From: Pectobacterium punjabense
GTDB lineage: Bacteria; Pseudomonadota; Gammaproteobacteria; Enterobacterales; Enterobacteriaceae
Reading direction: 5' to 3'
NCBI RefSeq assembly: GCF_012427845.1
Contig: NZ_CP038498.1
Coordinates: forward strand, 4,402,001 to 4,466,000
Length of the DNA stretch: 64,000 nucleotides
The position numbers were made by a program, and so were the translations under genes. Positions 37,623-46,564 of this stretch are shown here, piece after piece (positions within the stretch are counted from its first letter, which is position 1; each line of letters starts with the position of its first letter). The notes below the pieces were generated by a model. The model had not been told where the DNA came from. It saw nothing but the letters and a program-made list of their open reading frames with translations, and did no database searches.

Positions 37623-38924
37623 ATGCTTTCCCACCACACATCGCGAACGATCCGTATTTTATTGATTGTCATACCGATTATTTCAACGTTCTCTACCCAA
37701 GCCCAGGATCGCTACCAGTTGGAGAAGGTGGTTGAAGTCAGCCGCCATGGCGTTCGTCCACCGACCGAATCCAACACGACCGCGTTAGAATCCGGCACGG
37801 CACGACAATGGCCGCAGTGGGTAACAAGGGATGGCGAGTTAACCGGACATGGCTATGCCGCCACCGTGCTAAAAGGCCGCTATGAGGGCGAATATTACCG
37901 TCAGCAGCATTTGTTCGCTTCGGGTTGCCCAGTAGAGCAGCAGATTTATGTGCTTGCCAGCCCGTTACAGCGCACTCGCGCAACCGCGCAGGCCTACATG
38001 GACGGCATGTTCCCCGGCTGCGGCGTTGCGACGCATGCCGTTGAGGATGAAAAGCACGATCCGCTGTTCCACGGGGATAAAATGGGAATTGGCACACTCG
38101 ACCCCGAACGGGCAAAAGCCGAGGTGTTGAAAGCGATGGGCGGCGACTTGGATAGTGCCTATCAGCGTCTTAAGCCCAGTATCGAGCGGTTAAAACAGGT
38201 CGTATGCGCAGCAGACAAACCCTGCCCGGTGTTTGATAAACCGTGGGCGCTCAAACAGGATAAAGACGGCTCAACCTCTATCAGCGGCCTAAATACGCTG
38301 GCAAATATGAGCGAGGTTTTCCTGCTGGAATATAGCGAAAACCTGCCGCTGGCACAGGTTGCCTTCGGCCATGTCCGCAACACGCAGGATCTCACCCCGC
38401 TGATGGCTCCAATGACGGCTAAATACGACGTCACCAATGATGTTCCCTACATTGCACAGCGCGGCGGTTCGCTATTGATGCAGCAAATCGCACAGGCGCT
38501 GGCGCAAGGGACATCAGCAGAACAGGACACCGCACAAGGCGAGCCGCCGGCAGTACCTTACTTGCTGTATGTCGCCCACGACACTAACATCGCCTATCTG
38601 CGCACGCTATTGCAATTTCACTGGCAACTACCCGGTGATACCGCCGATAACATCCCGCCCGCGGGCAGTCTGGTCTTTGAGCGCTGGCGCGATACCACGA
38701 CTCAGCAGCGTTTTTTGCGTATTTATTTCCAGACACAGTCGCTGGATCAGATCCGTTCGCTGACACCGCTGGGCGAGCAGCAGCCGTTACTGAAAGAGGA
38801 ATTTACGTCTCAGGGCTGCCAGCAGACAGAACAAGGCACGCTATGTCCTTTTGATACCACGCTCGAATCAATGCGAAAAAGTATCGATAGCAGCGCATTA
38901 GCGATGGTGTATTACGCGCCATAG
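37623..38924 (+). CDS. Histidine acid phosphatase, PhyK-type phytase
   Basis: Product of 433 residues with an N-terminal signal peptide (about residues 1-27, ending TQAQ). The catalytic motif is VSRHGVRPPT near residue 38, and the second motif is VAHDTNIAYLRTLL near residue 317. TRDGELTGHGYAA and SPLQRTRATAQA are shared with Klebsiella PhyK as I remember it. Glucose-1-phosphatase Agp has RHNLRAP instead, so Agp is rejected. Several cysteine pairs suggest disulfide bonding. It probably acts in the periplasm or outside the cell, releasing phosphate from phytate, which suits a plant-associated bacterium. Confidence 0.85.
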   Translation: MLSHHTSRTIRILLIVIPIISTFSTQAQDRYQLEKVVEVSRHGVRPPTESNTTALESGTARQWPQWVTRDGELTGHGYAATVLKGRYEGEYYRQQHLFASGCPVEQQIYVLASPLQRTRATAQAYMDGMFPGCGVATHAVEDEKHDPLFHGDKMGIGTLDPERAKAEVLKAMGGDLDSAYQRLKPSIERLKQVVCAADKPCPVFDKPWALKQDKDGSTSISGLNTLANMSEVFLLEYSENLPLAQVAFGHVRNTQDLTPLMAPMTAKYDVTNDVPYIAQRGGSLLMQQIAQALAQGTSAEQDTAQGEPPAVPYLLYVAHDTNIAYLRTLLQFHWQLPGDTADNIPPAGSLVFERWRDTTTQQRFLRIYFQTQSLDQIRSLTPLGEQQPLLKEEFTSQGCQQTEQGTLCPFDTTLESMRKSIDSSALAMVYYAP

Positions 38925-38951
38925 TTCGCGAGTTCATCGAAAACAGTAATA

Positions 38952-38979
38952 TCCTGCCGGGTTGATGAATCCGGCAGGA
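38952..38979. terminator. Hairpin between convergent phytase and dehydrogenase genes
   Basis: TCCTGCCGG pairs with CCGGCAGGA around a ten-base loop, between two converging stop codons. No T-run follows on either side. Probably a shared stop or mRNA-end structure. Confidence 0.5.
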
Positions 38980-38987
38980 CAGCATGG

Positions 38988-40064
38988 CTATCTACGCACA
39001 TTTTCCACCGCCAGAATCGCGCGGCTCAGTGCGTCAGGAGAGAGAGAGAACGGCAATAACGCCGCGCTATCCGTTGGGAATTTAAAGTGTGTCACGATAT
39101 GCTTCACCGTTTCCTCATATTGCTCCCCTGCTATCGGAAGCGATAAAGGCATATCATAGCGATATAACTGCTCCAATAAACCCTCATCAACACACTTGCT
39201 GTCGTGAGCCAGAAGAGATTGTACTAGCAATCCAAATCCGACCTTTTCACCATGTAGCCAATCGTGCAATTCGGGGATATAGGTCAAACGGTTATGAATA
39301 GCATGAGCAACACCCGGAGCAGGGTTTTCATCCCTCATACTATTAGCCAGTCCCGCACCAGCAATCGCCGCATCAATAACCTTCTGCAACGCAGGCGTCA
39401 CCTGCTGATTTTCGTTATCGCGTATCGCCTGCTCTCCCCATTGTTCAAAGATATCACGGGCAAAAGTGGCGGCCTGTATCTTGAGACTCAGTGCCAGACT
39501 ATCGCTACACGAGATCAAGTACGGCTGAAATTCATACCATTTCGCCAACGCGTCAACGATCCCGGCTTTCAAGTAACGTGCATCGCTACGTGCAATGACG
39601 GAACTATCAACCATGACAAGGACAGGCATCCGTTTGAGCACAACAGTCCCCTGATGCCCACCTTGATCATTATAAAGAATGCTAATTGGCGACCAGGCCG
39701 CACAGGTCGCCGCTATCGTTGGTAGTGTGGCGACCTGCCCATTTTCCAGTCCATCCGCTATGGCCTTAGCACAATCCAGCACACGCCCGCCGCCAATCCC
39801 TACGACGAACTGAATGTTATTCCGTGCAATTTTTTCACGGTGGTATTCCACACTTTCACGCGTACATTCTCCGGTTAAGAAATGCACATCAAAAGCAATT
39901 CCGTTGTTCTTAAGGCTGCCAGTCACTTCATTCTCAACCGCTTGCCAGGCACTTGGGCTGGTTAAAATCGCAATGTTCTGACTAAACGAGTGAATCAGTC
40001 CACCGACATGACGACACAAATCAGCCTGATGATGATAAGCAAGGGGAGATTTTATAGATAACAC
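38988..40064 (-). CDS. Iron-alcohol-dehydrogenase/glycerol-dehydrogenase family oxidoreductase
   Basis: Product of 358 residues with the nucleotide-binding motif GIGGGRVLDCAKAIAD near residue 89. Probable metal ligands lie in GIVDALAKWYE (Asp, near 168) and in histidines near 248 (GVAHAIHNRL) and 265 (LHGEKVGFG). It resembles GldA and E. coli YbdH, which reduces 2-oxo acids. The substrate is unknown. It is convergent with the phytase gene. Upstream lies an AT-rich 254-base region with a CRP-like site shared with the divergent binding-protein gene. Confidence 0.75.
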   Translation of the reverse strand: MLSIKSPLAYHHQADLCRHVGGLIHSFSQNIAILTSPSAWQAVENEVTGSLKNNGIAFDVHFLTGECTRESVEYHREKIARNNIQFVVGIGGGRVLDCAKAIADGLENGQVATLPTIAATCAAWSPISILYNDQGGHQGTVVLKRMPVLVMVDSSVIARSDARYLKAGIVDALAKWYEFQPYLISCSDSLALSLKIQAATFARDIFEQWGEQAIRDNENQQVTPALQKVIDAAIAGAGLANSMRDENPAPGVAHAIHNRLTYIPELHDWLHGEKVGFGLLVQSLLAHDSKCVDEGLLEQLYRYDMPLSLPIAGEQYEETVKHIVTHFKFPTDSAALLPFSLSPDALSRAILAVENVRR

Positions 40065-40217
40065 AAGAATTCCTTTTTAACTGGCAGTTGCCATTCTTTC
40101 ATAACCACGAGGAAAGCCCATAGATTGGTTTATTAGTTTAAGAATCCCGATGAAATTTGTAACGAAAGCAAAGGGAATAAATTATAGCGTTACGATATAA
40201 ACCACTCATTTTTCGCA

Positions 40218-40231
40218 GTGATATAGTTCAC
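40218..40231. promoter_or_regulatory. CRP-like site between divergent genes
   Basis: AGTGATATAGTTCACT fits the GTGA-N6-TCAC core of CRP sites. It is 154 bases upstream of the dehydrogenase start and 88 bases upstream of the binding-protein start, so either promoter could be the target. Confidence 0.5.
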
Positions 40232-40318
40232 TTTAGGCTCTTAAATCTATATCTATCAAATAATTATATTAAAACCCAAATTAATATCATCATGACACTA
40301 GGGAATAGGGATTCCACT

Positions 40319-41128
40319 ATGCAAGCACGCTTCTTTATTAAACCTAAAACACTCTTGCTCGCGGCTGGGATCGCCGTCGCCGTAGCTGGGTGTGATAATT
40401 CGACTTCTACAGATCAGCCACAGGTTTTACGCATTGGAACCACCGGACAGAGTTTTCCAGGTTCTTATAAAGAAAACGGTAAACTCGTTGGCTATGATGT
40501 AGAAGTCGCTGAAAAAATAGCGAATGAACTGGGATATAAGGTCGAGTGGACAACGTCGGACTTCAGCGGTTTGTTGGGGCAGTTAGAGGCAGGAAAACTT
40601 GATACTATCGCGAATAATTTCGTCCAAACCGAGGCTCGTCAGAAAAAATACAATTTTTCTAAATCCTACCTCACTTATGCTTCACAAGTGGTCACAAGTA
40701 TAAAAAATGACGATATCCAGTCTTTGTCCGACCTGGACGGAAAAACAATTGCAGGGGTTCTAGGATCGACACACGTCACGAACCTGCGTAACGCTTTTCC
40801 CAAAAACAATATTACCATTAGAACCTACGAGACTCGGGATGGTGCGGTCAATGATGTCATCAATAACCGCGTACAGGGCTATGTCAATTCACGCCCGATT
40901 CTACTAGCCGAAATCAACAAACATAAACTGCCGCTCAAGTTGGTTGGGGAGCCGTTATCTCATGAACTCGTTAGTTTTCCGTTTGCTAAAAATCCACAAG
41001 GCGACACCCTGCTCGCCGCTTTTAACGAAAAGCTCGACACATTAAGAAGCAACCGCCAGTTGAACGGATTGGCCGAAAAGTATTTCGGTGACGATGGTGT
41101 GCTGGGGCATGAATCCAAGGCTCAATAA
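40319..41128 (+). CDS. Orphan ABC substrate-binding lipoprotein, paralogue of the operon's binding protein
   Basis: Product of 269 residues from ATG 40319, with AGGG eight bases upstream; ATG 40292 lacks a ribosome site. The lipobox is AVAGC. It shares with the 34670-35461 product the stretches EWTTSDFSGLLGQLEAGKLD and RTYETRDGAVND, and nearly the whole segment VQGYVNSRPILLAEINKHKL. No permease or ATPase is adjacent, so it may feed the operon's importer or another cystine-type importer. Its AT-rich upstream region and possible CRP control differ from its paralogue. Confidence 0.85.
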   Translation: MQARFFIKPKTLLLAAGIAVAVAGCDNSTSTDQPQVLRIGTTGQSFPGSYKENGKLVGYDVEVAEKIANELGYKVEWTTSDFSGLLGQLEAGKLDTIANNFVQTEARQKKYNFSKSYLTYASQVVTSIKNDDIQSLSDLDGKTIAGVLGSTHVTNLRNAFPKNNITIRTYETRDGAVNDVINNRVQGYVNSRPILLAEINKHKLPLKLVGEPLSHELVSFPFAKNPQGDTLLAAFNEKLDTLRSNRQLNGLAEKYFGDDGVLGHESKAQ

Positions 41129-41131
41129 AAA

Positions 41132-41169
41132 CAGCCTATCGGTAAAAATCCAGTCTATTGGTAAAAATC
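41132..41169. repeat. Two-copy 19-base tandem repeat
   Basis: CAGCCTATCGGTAAAAATC is followed directly by CAGTCTATTGGTAAAAATC, just past the binding-protein stop. A hairpin AGTGCGGA/TCCGCACT follows at about 41172-41203. No function is evident. Confidence 0.6.
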
Positions 41170-41263
41170 AAAGTGCGGAGACACAACCGTTCATATCCGC
41201 ACTCTACCCGTATAATCTCAAATAAAAAATTAGGGTTTATCGTCGTGACATGATTTTCAGACG

Positions 41264-41295
41264 AAAAAAAAAGCACATCTTTCGATGTGCTTTTT
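41264..41295. terminator. Bidirectional terminator, tRNA operon and binding-protein gene
   Basis: AAGCACATC pairs with GATGTGCTT. There are nine A's on the left, which read as a T-run for the tRNA operon on the minus strand, and TTTTTCTT on the right for the plus-strand gene. Confidence 0.88.
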
Positions 41296-41303
41296 CTTGT
41301 AAT

Positions 41304-41380
41304 TGGTCGGCGAGAGAGGATTCGAACCTCCGACCCACTGGTCCCAAACCAGTTGCGCTACCAAGCTGCGCTACTCGCCG
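41304..41380 (-). tRNA. proM: tRNA-Pro (UGG)
   Basis: Minus-strand 77-base cloverleaf from CGGCGAGTAGC to GCTACTC-matched CTCGCCGACCA, with encoded CCA. The anticodon is TGG in CTGGTTTGGGACCAG, and the T-loop is GGTTCGAATCC. Last tRNA of the argX-hisR-leuT-proM operon. Confidence 0.98.
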
Positions 41381-41423
41381 AATTTACTGCTTTTTGTGAA
41401 CATCACTGATGTTCTCGTTTGTG

Positions 41424-41510
41424 TGGTGCGAAGAGAGGGACTTGAACCCTCACGTCCGTAAGAACACTAACACCTGAAGCTAGCGCGTCTACCAATTCCG
41501 CCACCTTCGC
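41424..41510 (-). tRNA. leuT: tRNA-Leu (CAG)
   Basis: Minus-strand 87-base tRNA with the long variable arm of leucine tRNAs (about TGTTCTTACGGACG). It starts GCGAAGGTGGCGGAATTGGT and ends with encoded CCA. The anticodon is CAG within CTTCAGG. Confidence 0.98.
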
Positions 41511-41562
41511 ATAACTCACAAACTATTTTATTAACGAAAAATCGCTAATTTACTGCTAAATC

Positions 41563-41639
41563 TGGGGTGGCTAATGGGACTCGAACCCACGACAACTGGA
41601 ATCACAATCCAGGGCTCTACCAACTGAGCTATAGCCACC
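41563..41639 (-). tRNA. hisR: tRNA-His (GUG)
   Basis: Minus-strand 77-base tRNA starting GGTGGCTATAGCTCAG with anticodon GTG in GGATTGTGATTCC. The extra 5' G and a 3' CCA are encoded, as expected for histidine tRNA. Confidence 0.98.
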
Positions 41640-41755
41640 ATCACCACATTTTACATCTTATTACGCGGTACTTCCTTTTTACGGGATACTTTCTTTGAGA
41701 AGAAAAGTGTACCACCGCAGCTCTTGCACACAACATACTCGTTTACACAATATAA

Positions 41756-41832
<77 letters not shown>

Positions 41833-41853
41833 TTAGCGCCGTTGCGGGACGGG

Positions 41854-41882
41854 ATATTACGGACTTAGCGACTGGCTGTCTA
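41854..41882 (-). promoter_or_regulatory. Promoter of the argX tRNA operon
   Basis: On the minus strand the -35 is TAGACA (41882-41877), then a 17-base spacer, then the -10 TAATAT (41859-41854). A GC-rich discriminator (CCCGTCCCG) follows, typical of stringently controlled stable-RNA promoters. Confidence 0.85.
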
Positions 41883-41975
41883 GTGCTTTTTTATCGAAAT
41901 GATGCGTTTGCTTATGCTTTGCTCATTTCAAGCTAACATAACGTACAAATCCGCGCTTCCCGCCCCCAAACACGG

Positions 41976-42095
41976 CTATTTCCCCCCTGCCAGAGACGTT
42001 TTTTTGCCCAATCCCAGCGCAAAATAACACAAGCTGACCACGGCTAAAAAAGCGATACCGACCAATAAAGACATCCGCGTATCGATACTAAAGAA
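41976..42095 (-). pseudogene. yifK: Remnant 3' end of amino-acid permease yifK
   Basis: The frame FFSIDTRMSLLVGIAFLAVV and onward to a TAG at 41976 matches the C-terminal membrane helix of E. coli YifK (NEDTRMSLFVGIIFMLAV). Only about 40 codons remain. The remnant begins right at the wecG stop. In E. coli yifK lies between wecG and argX, exactly here. A deletion removed the start and more than 400 codons, leaving no start or function. The rest of 41833-42096 is the argX promoter and nothing else recognisable. Confidence 0.85.
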
Positions 42096-42096
42096 T

Positions 42097-42846
42097 CTAC
42101 AGACGACCGCTGTAGTGATAGGCGACATATTTCAACAGCCTAAACTGCCGAAAAATACGGCTCGGCTGGGACAGCAAACGATACAGCCATTCCAGTCCTA
42201 AATTTTGCCACACGAGCGGAGCGCGTTTCACATGCCCGGTAAAGACATCGTATGTTCCACCGACGCCCATATACAGCGCATCAGGATAGTGGTGGCGACA
42301 ATCGCGCATCAGAATTTCCTGTCGTGGCGACCCCATCGCAACGGTGACAATTTGTGCGCCGCTAGCACGAATGCGCTCAAACAGCGCATCACGCTGCTCC
42401 GGCGCAAAATAGCCATCCTGACTGCCGACAATATTGACGTTCCACTGAGTGTGTAGTTTTGCTTCCGTTTGTGCCAGCACATCAGGTTTACCCCCCACCA
42501 AAAACACCGGCGTTCCCTGTTTGCCTGCCCGTTCCATCAACGCTTCCCACAGGTCAGCACCCGCAATACGTGTGACGTCAGCCTCTGGATATTTGCGCCG
42601 AATGGAACGTACAATGCTGATACCGTCCGCATACTTATACTCTGCACGATCGAGCAACGTACGCAGCGCCACATCTTTTTCCGCCGTTAGCACTTTCTCA
42701 GCGTTAATCGCGATGAGCGTCCCCGTTTCAACCCGCTCGCCTGCAAACAGATAGTCAACAAACTGCGCCCTATTGCGAAAACCATGAATGGACAAACCAC
42801 GGATAGCATACAGGGGAATAGCCTCTCTCGTTTTCAACGCTGTCAT
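42097..42846 (-). CDS. wecG: UDP-N-acetyl-D-mannosaminuronic acid transferase
   Basis: Product of about 249 residues from ATG 42846, which overlaps the wzyE stop (ATGA) and follows AAAGGAGC. WecG/TagA family: [13 protein letters not shown] and [15 protein letters not shown], then [12 protein letters not shown] near residue 167. It adds ManNAcA to lipid I to form lipid II in enterobacterial common antigen (ECA) synthesis at the inner membrane. It is the last gene of the wec cluster, followed directly by the yifK remnant. Confidence 0.96.
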   Translation of the reverse strand: MTALKTREAIPLYAIRGLSIHGFRNRAQFVDYLFAGERVETGTLIAINAEKVLTAEKDVALRTLLDRAEYKYADGISIVRSIRRKYPEADVTRIAGADLWEALMERAGKQGTPVFLVGGKPDVLAQTEAKLHTQWNVNIVGSQDGYFAPEQRDALFERIRASGAQIVTVAMGSPRQEILMRDCRHHYPDALYMGVGGTYDVFTGHVKRAPLVWQNLGLEWLYRLLSQPSRIFRQFRLLKYVAYHYSGRL

Positions 42847-44234
42847 ATCTGCTCCTTTATCACAGTATCCTGTACGGCGCTGGGTGTGGGCGCTAGCGGC
42901 GTGGCACGCATGCGCCTCAAGCGCTGCCGGATGAGTCCAGCGCTTTCCAGCAGCCAGTAAAGCAACTTCGCTACGAGCAGGCATAGGCCAAATACCAGAC
43001 AGAAAAACACCACGCGTGAAACGAAAGCATCGACGCCTTCACGCGCCAGAACGATGATATTGAATACTGCACCGAAGCAGAACGCCTGCAAGATAGCGGC
43101 CTTATAGCGGTTGCTATCGTTCTTCCCTAGCTCGTACACCCAGTCAAACCACTTGATAACCAGCCCCACAGCGATCGCCCCCAGCGGGATAAACAGCACC
43201 CCGCCCATTACCACCAGTGAGCCTAACAGCGTGGGGGATATCGCTAGCCCTGAGTGGTTATTCAATACTTCCCAAGTGAAATAGTTTGCACTGTTTAACA
43301 CGAGATTCGGACGATCGGGCCATAGCCAGGAGGGAATAAATACGTAGAAATCGCGGGCGATAGGTGCCAGTCCCTGAAATTCAATCTTGTCATAGTTCTG
43401 CCACAACAGCGCCAGATTTTCCCAGGGCGAAAAGGTGTCACGAGTTAAATAGAGGAAGGTATAAAAGGCGTAATCGCCGCTGACATCCAACCCGTAGCGC
43501 TTCAGCGCTAGCCAGAACATCCCGATAACCCCAAACACGCCAGCCGCAGCTAACATCCAGAGTGTAATCCAGCCGCGCACGATACCAATAAACAGAAACA
43601 GCGCGAAGGCGATGATCAGATTCGCACGCGTACCGCCGACAATCACATACGTCAACATCCCAAACGCGACCGTTCCAATGAGGAACATCAGCCATGCACG
43701 CTGCGTCTGTCGCAGGAAATACACCACCAGCATGGCCGGAATGAAGAAGTAGAAAAAGCGTTTCAACGCCACGCCGGACACATCACTGGAGAATATCTGG
43801 CTGTAAGAACGCAGTTTAAACAGCAAGAAGCCATTGTTGAGGAAGAAAATGCCGACGGTGGCTACCGCGATCAACGCCAGCAGCAGCCAGGTCAGGTTGG
43901 CTTCAACCCGATTCACCGTCAGAAGTGGCGCACGTGGCGCGGCGGTTTTCTGGCGTAATCGCGTTTTATAGCTGACGTAATAGATCGCATAGAATGCCGT
44001 TGCGGACAGCATAGCCTGAAGCAGGTATTGCACGGGGACGACGTCAACACCAAACCGGAACACCAGCACACAGGTAAATGGAAAACCAAAATAGAACGTC
44101 AATAAATAGAGCAGAGAAAACAGCACGTTAAAATTAAAACGTACCCGCCGAAACTCCATCCAGGTCAGGCTCAGGATAAAGATGACAGAAATCAGGTAGA
44201 CGACAAACAACCCGCCAAATTGCCCCAGCGTCAT
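42843..44234 (-). CDS. wzyE: Enterobacterial common antigen polymerase
   Basis: Product of 463 residues, a multi-spanning inner-membrane protein (about eleven hydrophobic segments) matching E. coli WzyE, slightly longer at the C-terminus. A large periplasmic-type loop contains [20 protein letters not shown]. It polymerises ECA trisaccharide repeats. It overlaps wecF upstream and wecG downstream by four bases each, implying coupled translation. Confidence 0.96.
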   Translation of the reverse strand: MTLGQFGGLFVVYLISVIFILSLTWMEFRRVRFNFNVLFSLLYLLTFYFGFPFTCVLVFRFGVDVVPVQYLLQAMLSATAFYAIYYVSYKTRLRQKTAAPRAPLLTVNRVEANLTWLLLALIAVATVGIFFLNNGFLLFKLRSYSQIFSSDVSGVALKRFFYFFIPAMLVVYFLRQTQRAWLMFLIGTVAFGMLTYVIVGGTRANLIIAFALFLFIGIVRGWITLWMLAAAGVFGVIGMFWLALKRYGLDVSGDYAFYTFLYLTRDTFSPWENLALLWQNYDKIEFQGLAPIARDFYVFIPSWLWPDRPNLVLNSANYFTWEVLNNHSGLAISPTLLGSLVVMGGVLFIPLGAIAVGLVIKWFDWVYELGKNDSNRYKAAILQAFCFGAVFNIIVLAREGVDAFVSRVVFFCLVFGLCLLVAKLLYWLLESAGLIRQRLRRMRATPLAPTPSAVQDTVIKEQI

Positions 44235-45316
44235 GTTGGTTCTCCCGCCGCCAACGCCAGCGCATCCCGCCAGCCTTGCAGATAATTGGGATTGAAGAAC
44301 GCAATCTGGTGTTTATCTACCGATGCCAGTTGGCGCTGTGCCTCGCGCACCAACGCTTCATCCATCTGATCACCGTAAAACAACACCGGTAGACCTTGCT
44401 CCGTCAGGTCCTGCCAGAACGGATTTTTCCGACTGATCACAAACGGCACACCAAACTGAATTAGCAGACATAGCGTCCCGATTCCCTGCTGGCGATCGAA
44501 AATAAAATAGCCCAAATCACAAGTGCGTAGCATGTTGAGATAATCATCAAACGCCAGTTGCTCTTTCAACAGTTGGAAATTTTTCACACCGAACAGCGCC
44601 AAACCGTCCTTTTCCACCTGTGCGATGTAAGACGCGTTATTCGCGGGGTAGCCCATGGGCACAATAACCCGCACATTGTTCCCGAACTGTTTGTGAATCG
44701 CCTGCAACGCTTCCTGATGACGATTCGTGCGATCGCCAGAATTGCCGACCAGAATCGTCATCGGCCCCGCCAGCGGTTTATCCACCTGCATGCCCGTTAG
44801 CGCTGGATTCATCCGCGTCGGAAAATATAGCAATGACGTCGGTACACGAGGCGCACGCGGCTGATACCACGCCAGATCGCCACGCGTGGCAAACACATGT
44901 CCGACATGCTTCTGCGCCATACGCCGAAGCCAATAAAACAGGCGGTATTTCAGACTGCTTGCTTCTTCATACAAATCCGCGCCCCACACGTGCCAGAAAA
45001 CCTGCTCAGCTTTGATTTTCCCACTCAGCAACGCCAGCCACAGCGTGGGGTTAAACTGCCCATGTAGGAAAAAGCGCATCTTGCGGTTCGATTTTGCTCT
45101 GGCGATAACCGCTTCAGCCAGCGTTTTTTTATCCACGCAGGTTTCGATACGCAATGCAGGAAAATCGGCTGGCGAAATGCCGTCGCGGGACGCCACGATG
45201 AAATGCCGAATCTGCTGTTCGGGGAGTTCCGTCGCCAGTACGTCGTTAAAAAAACGTAAAACGGTCTGGTTATGATGCGGGATATCAGATCCCAGTACAT
45301 GAATCAGTGTCGTCAT
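44231..45316 (-). CDS. wecF: TDP-Fuc4NAc:lipid II Fuc4NAc transferase
   Basis: Product of 361 residues matching E. coli WecF (RffT): [20 protein letters not shown] at the N-terminus and [14 protein letters not shown] near residue 104. It is a peripheral glycosyltransferase that adds 4-acetamido-4,6-dideoxygalactose to lipid II, completing the ECA trisaccharide lipid III. Four-base overlaps with wzxE and wzyE. Confidence 0.96.
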   Translation of the reverse strand: MTTLIHVLGSDIPHHNQTVLRFFNDVLATELPEQQIRHFIVASRDGISPADFPALRIETCVDKKTLAEAVIARAKSNRKMRFFLHGQFNPTLWLALLSGKIKAEQVFWHVWGADLYEEASSLKYRLFYWLRRMAQKHVGHVFATRGDLAWYQPRAPRVPTSLLYFPTRMNPALTGMQVDKPLAGPMTILVGNSGDRTNRHQEALQAIHKQFGNNVRVIVPMGYPANNASYIAQVEKDGLALFGVKNFQLLKEQLAFDDYLNMLRTCDLGYFIFDRQQGIGTLCLLIQFGVPFVISRKNPFWQDLTEQGLPVLFYGDQMDEALVREAQRQLASVDKHQIAFFNPNYLQGWRDALALAAGEPT

Positions 45317-46563
45317 GCTCGCCTACGGTAAATAATGAATACGCAACAACAAAGCAAAAAATAGACCAAGTAGGTTGCCATATAGGCCTGCGCTGCGCCT
45401 TGTGCGCCATAAAGCGGAATTAACCAGTGAGAAAAACCGGTTAACAGGAGAAACTGGCTGACTTCCGTGAGCAGATAAAAGCGCAGCGCTGCTTTCGCAA
45501 TGACCAGATAGCCAAAGACGTAAGCGCCCACTTTCATTACATCGCCTACCAATTGCCAAACGAAGAGATCTCTCATTGCGGTAAACTGGCTGGAGAACAG
45601 CAGCCAGATAGCAAAATCTCGCAGCAGCCACACGCAAACGCTGACACCCGCTACGACGGGCAGTACAAACTTCAGCGAGCGTACAATTTCCTGCGTCAGC
45701 GCAGCCTTGTCCGTCAGGCGCGAGAGCGTTGGCAACAGATACACGGTAAAGGAGGCGGTAATAAATTGCAGGTAAGCATCGGAAATACTGCTGACGCCCT
45801 GCCAAATACCCACTTCATCCCAGCTGTAATGCGCCGCCAGCAGGTTACGCATCATGATGTACGCAACGGGCAGCGTCACGGCAGTCATCAACGCCATCAG
45901 TGTAAATTTGCCCAACTGCCCAGCGATAGCACGATCCCATGCCGGTTTTAGCGAGGCCAGCGACAGCGGCGTACGACGTAATAGCATGATGCCTGCCGGA
46001 ATCACCAACAGTGCAGGTACCAGCGCCAGTCCTGCAAGCGCACCAACATAGCCGCCCAGCCGCAGACAGAGCCAAAAAGCCGCCAGCCCAATCAGGCTAC
46101 CGCCGATAACGGCCAGCGCATTGCCTATCGCATCCCGATAGCCTTTGAGGATCGCCAGAAACAGGTTGGCGTAGGCGATTCCCATCTGGATAAATGCCAG
46201 CGCGCGCACCACATCGCGATAGTCGTCATGCCCAAACAGCAGATTGGCGATAGGCGTTGCGGCCGCCAGAAAGAGTATTGCCAGAAAGGTGGAGAATCCC
46301 AGCACCAGCGTGATAGATGTACCTAGCAGCGGCCTCAGTCGTTCTGGCTGTTGCTGGTACTCCGCAACATATTTGGTAACGCCGTTGAAAATCCCCGCAC
46401 CGGCGAGTACACCCAACACCGTAATTAACTGGCGGAAATTCCCTGCCATCCCCACACCGCTGGGGCCAAACGTGACCGCCAGCAGTTTGACGACAACCAG
46501 TCCCGCACCGATTTTTATCAGCGTGGAGCCTGCCGTCCATATCGATGCTTTCGCCAACGACAT
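45313..46563 (-). CDS. wzxE: ECA lipid III flippase
   Basis: Product of 416 residues with about twelve membrane helices, in the polysaccharide-specific MOP/flippase family. It begins [20 protein letters not shown], like E. coli WzxE. It moves undecaprenyl-linked ECA trisaccharide across the inner membrane. It lies one base after wecE and overlaps wecF. Confidence 0.96.
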   Translation of the reverse strand: MSLAKASIWTAGSTLIKIGAGLVVVKLLAVTFGPSGVGMAGNFRQLITVLGVLAGAGIFNGVTKYVAEYQQQPERLRPLLGTSITLVLGFSTFLAILFLAAATPIANLLFGHDDYRDVVRALAFIQMGIAYANLFLAILKGYRDAIGNALAVIGGSLIGLAAFWLCLRLGGYVGALAGLALVPALLVIPAGIMLLRRTPLSLASLKPAWDRAIAGQLGKFTLMALMTAVTLPVAYIMMRNLLAAHYSWDEVGIWQGVSSISDAYLQFITASFTVYLLPTLSRLTDKAALTQEIVRSLKFVLPVVAGVSVCVWLLRDFAIWLLFSSQFTAMRDLFVWQLVGDVMKVGAYVFGYLVIAKAALRFYLLTEVSQFLLLTGFSHWLIPLYGAQGAAQAYMATYLVYFLLCCCVFIIYRRRA

Positions 46564-46564
46564 A

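Noticed and set aside
37623..38924. Annotation as glucose-1-phosphatase Agp.
   Set aside because: The catalytic motif is RHGVRPPT, and the flanking segments match phytases rather than Agp's RHNLRAP.
42072..42074. ATG opening a short membrane-protein frame (MSLLVGIAFLAVV) as an independent small gene.
   Set aside because: It matches the YifK C-terminus, the match continues upstream of this ATG, and no ribosome site is present.
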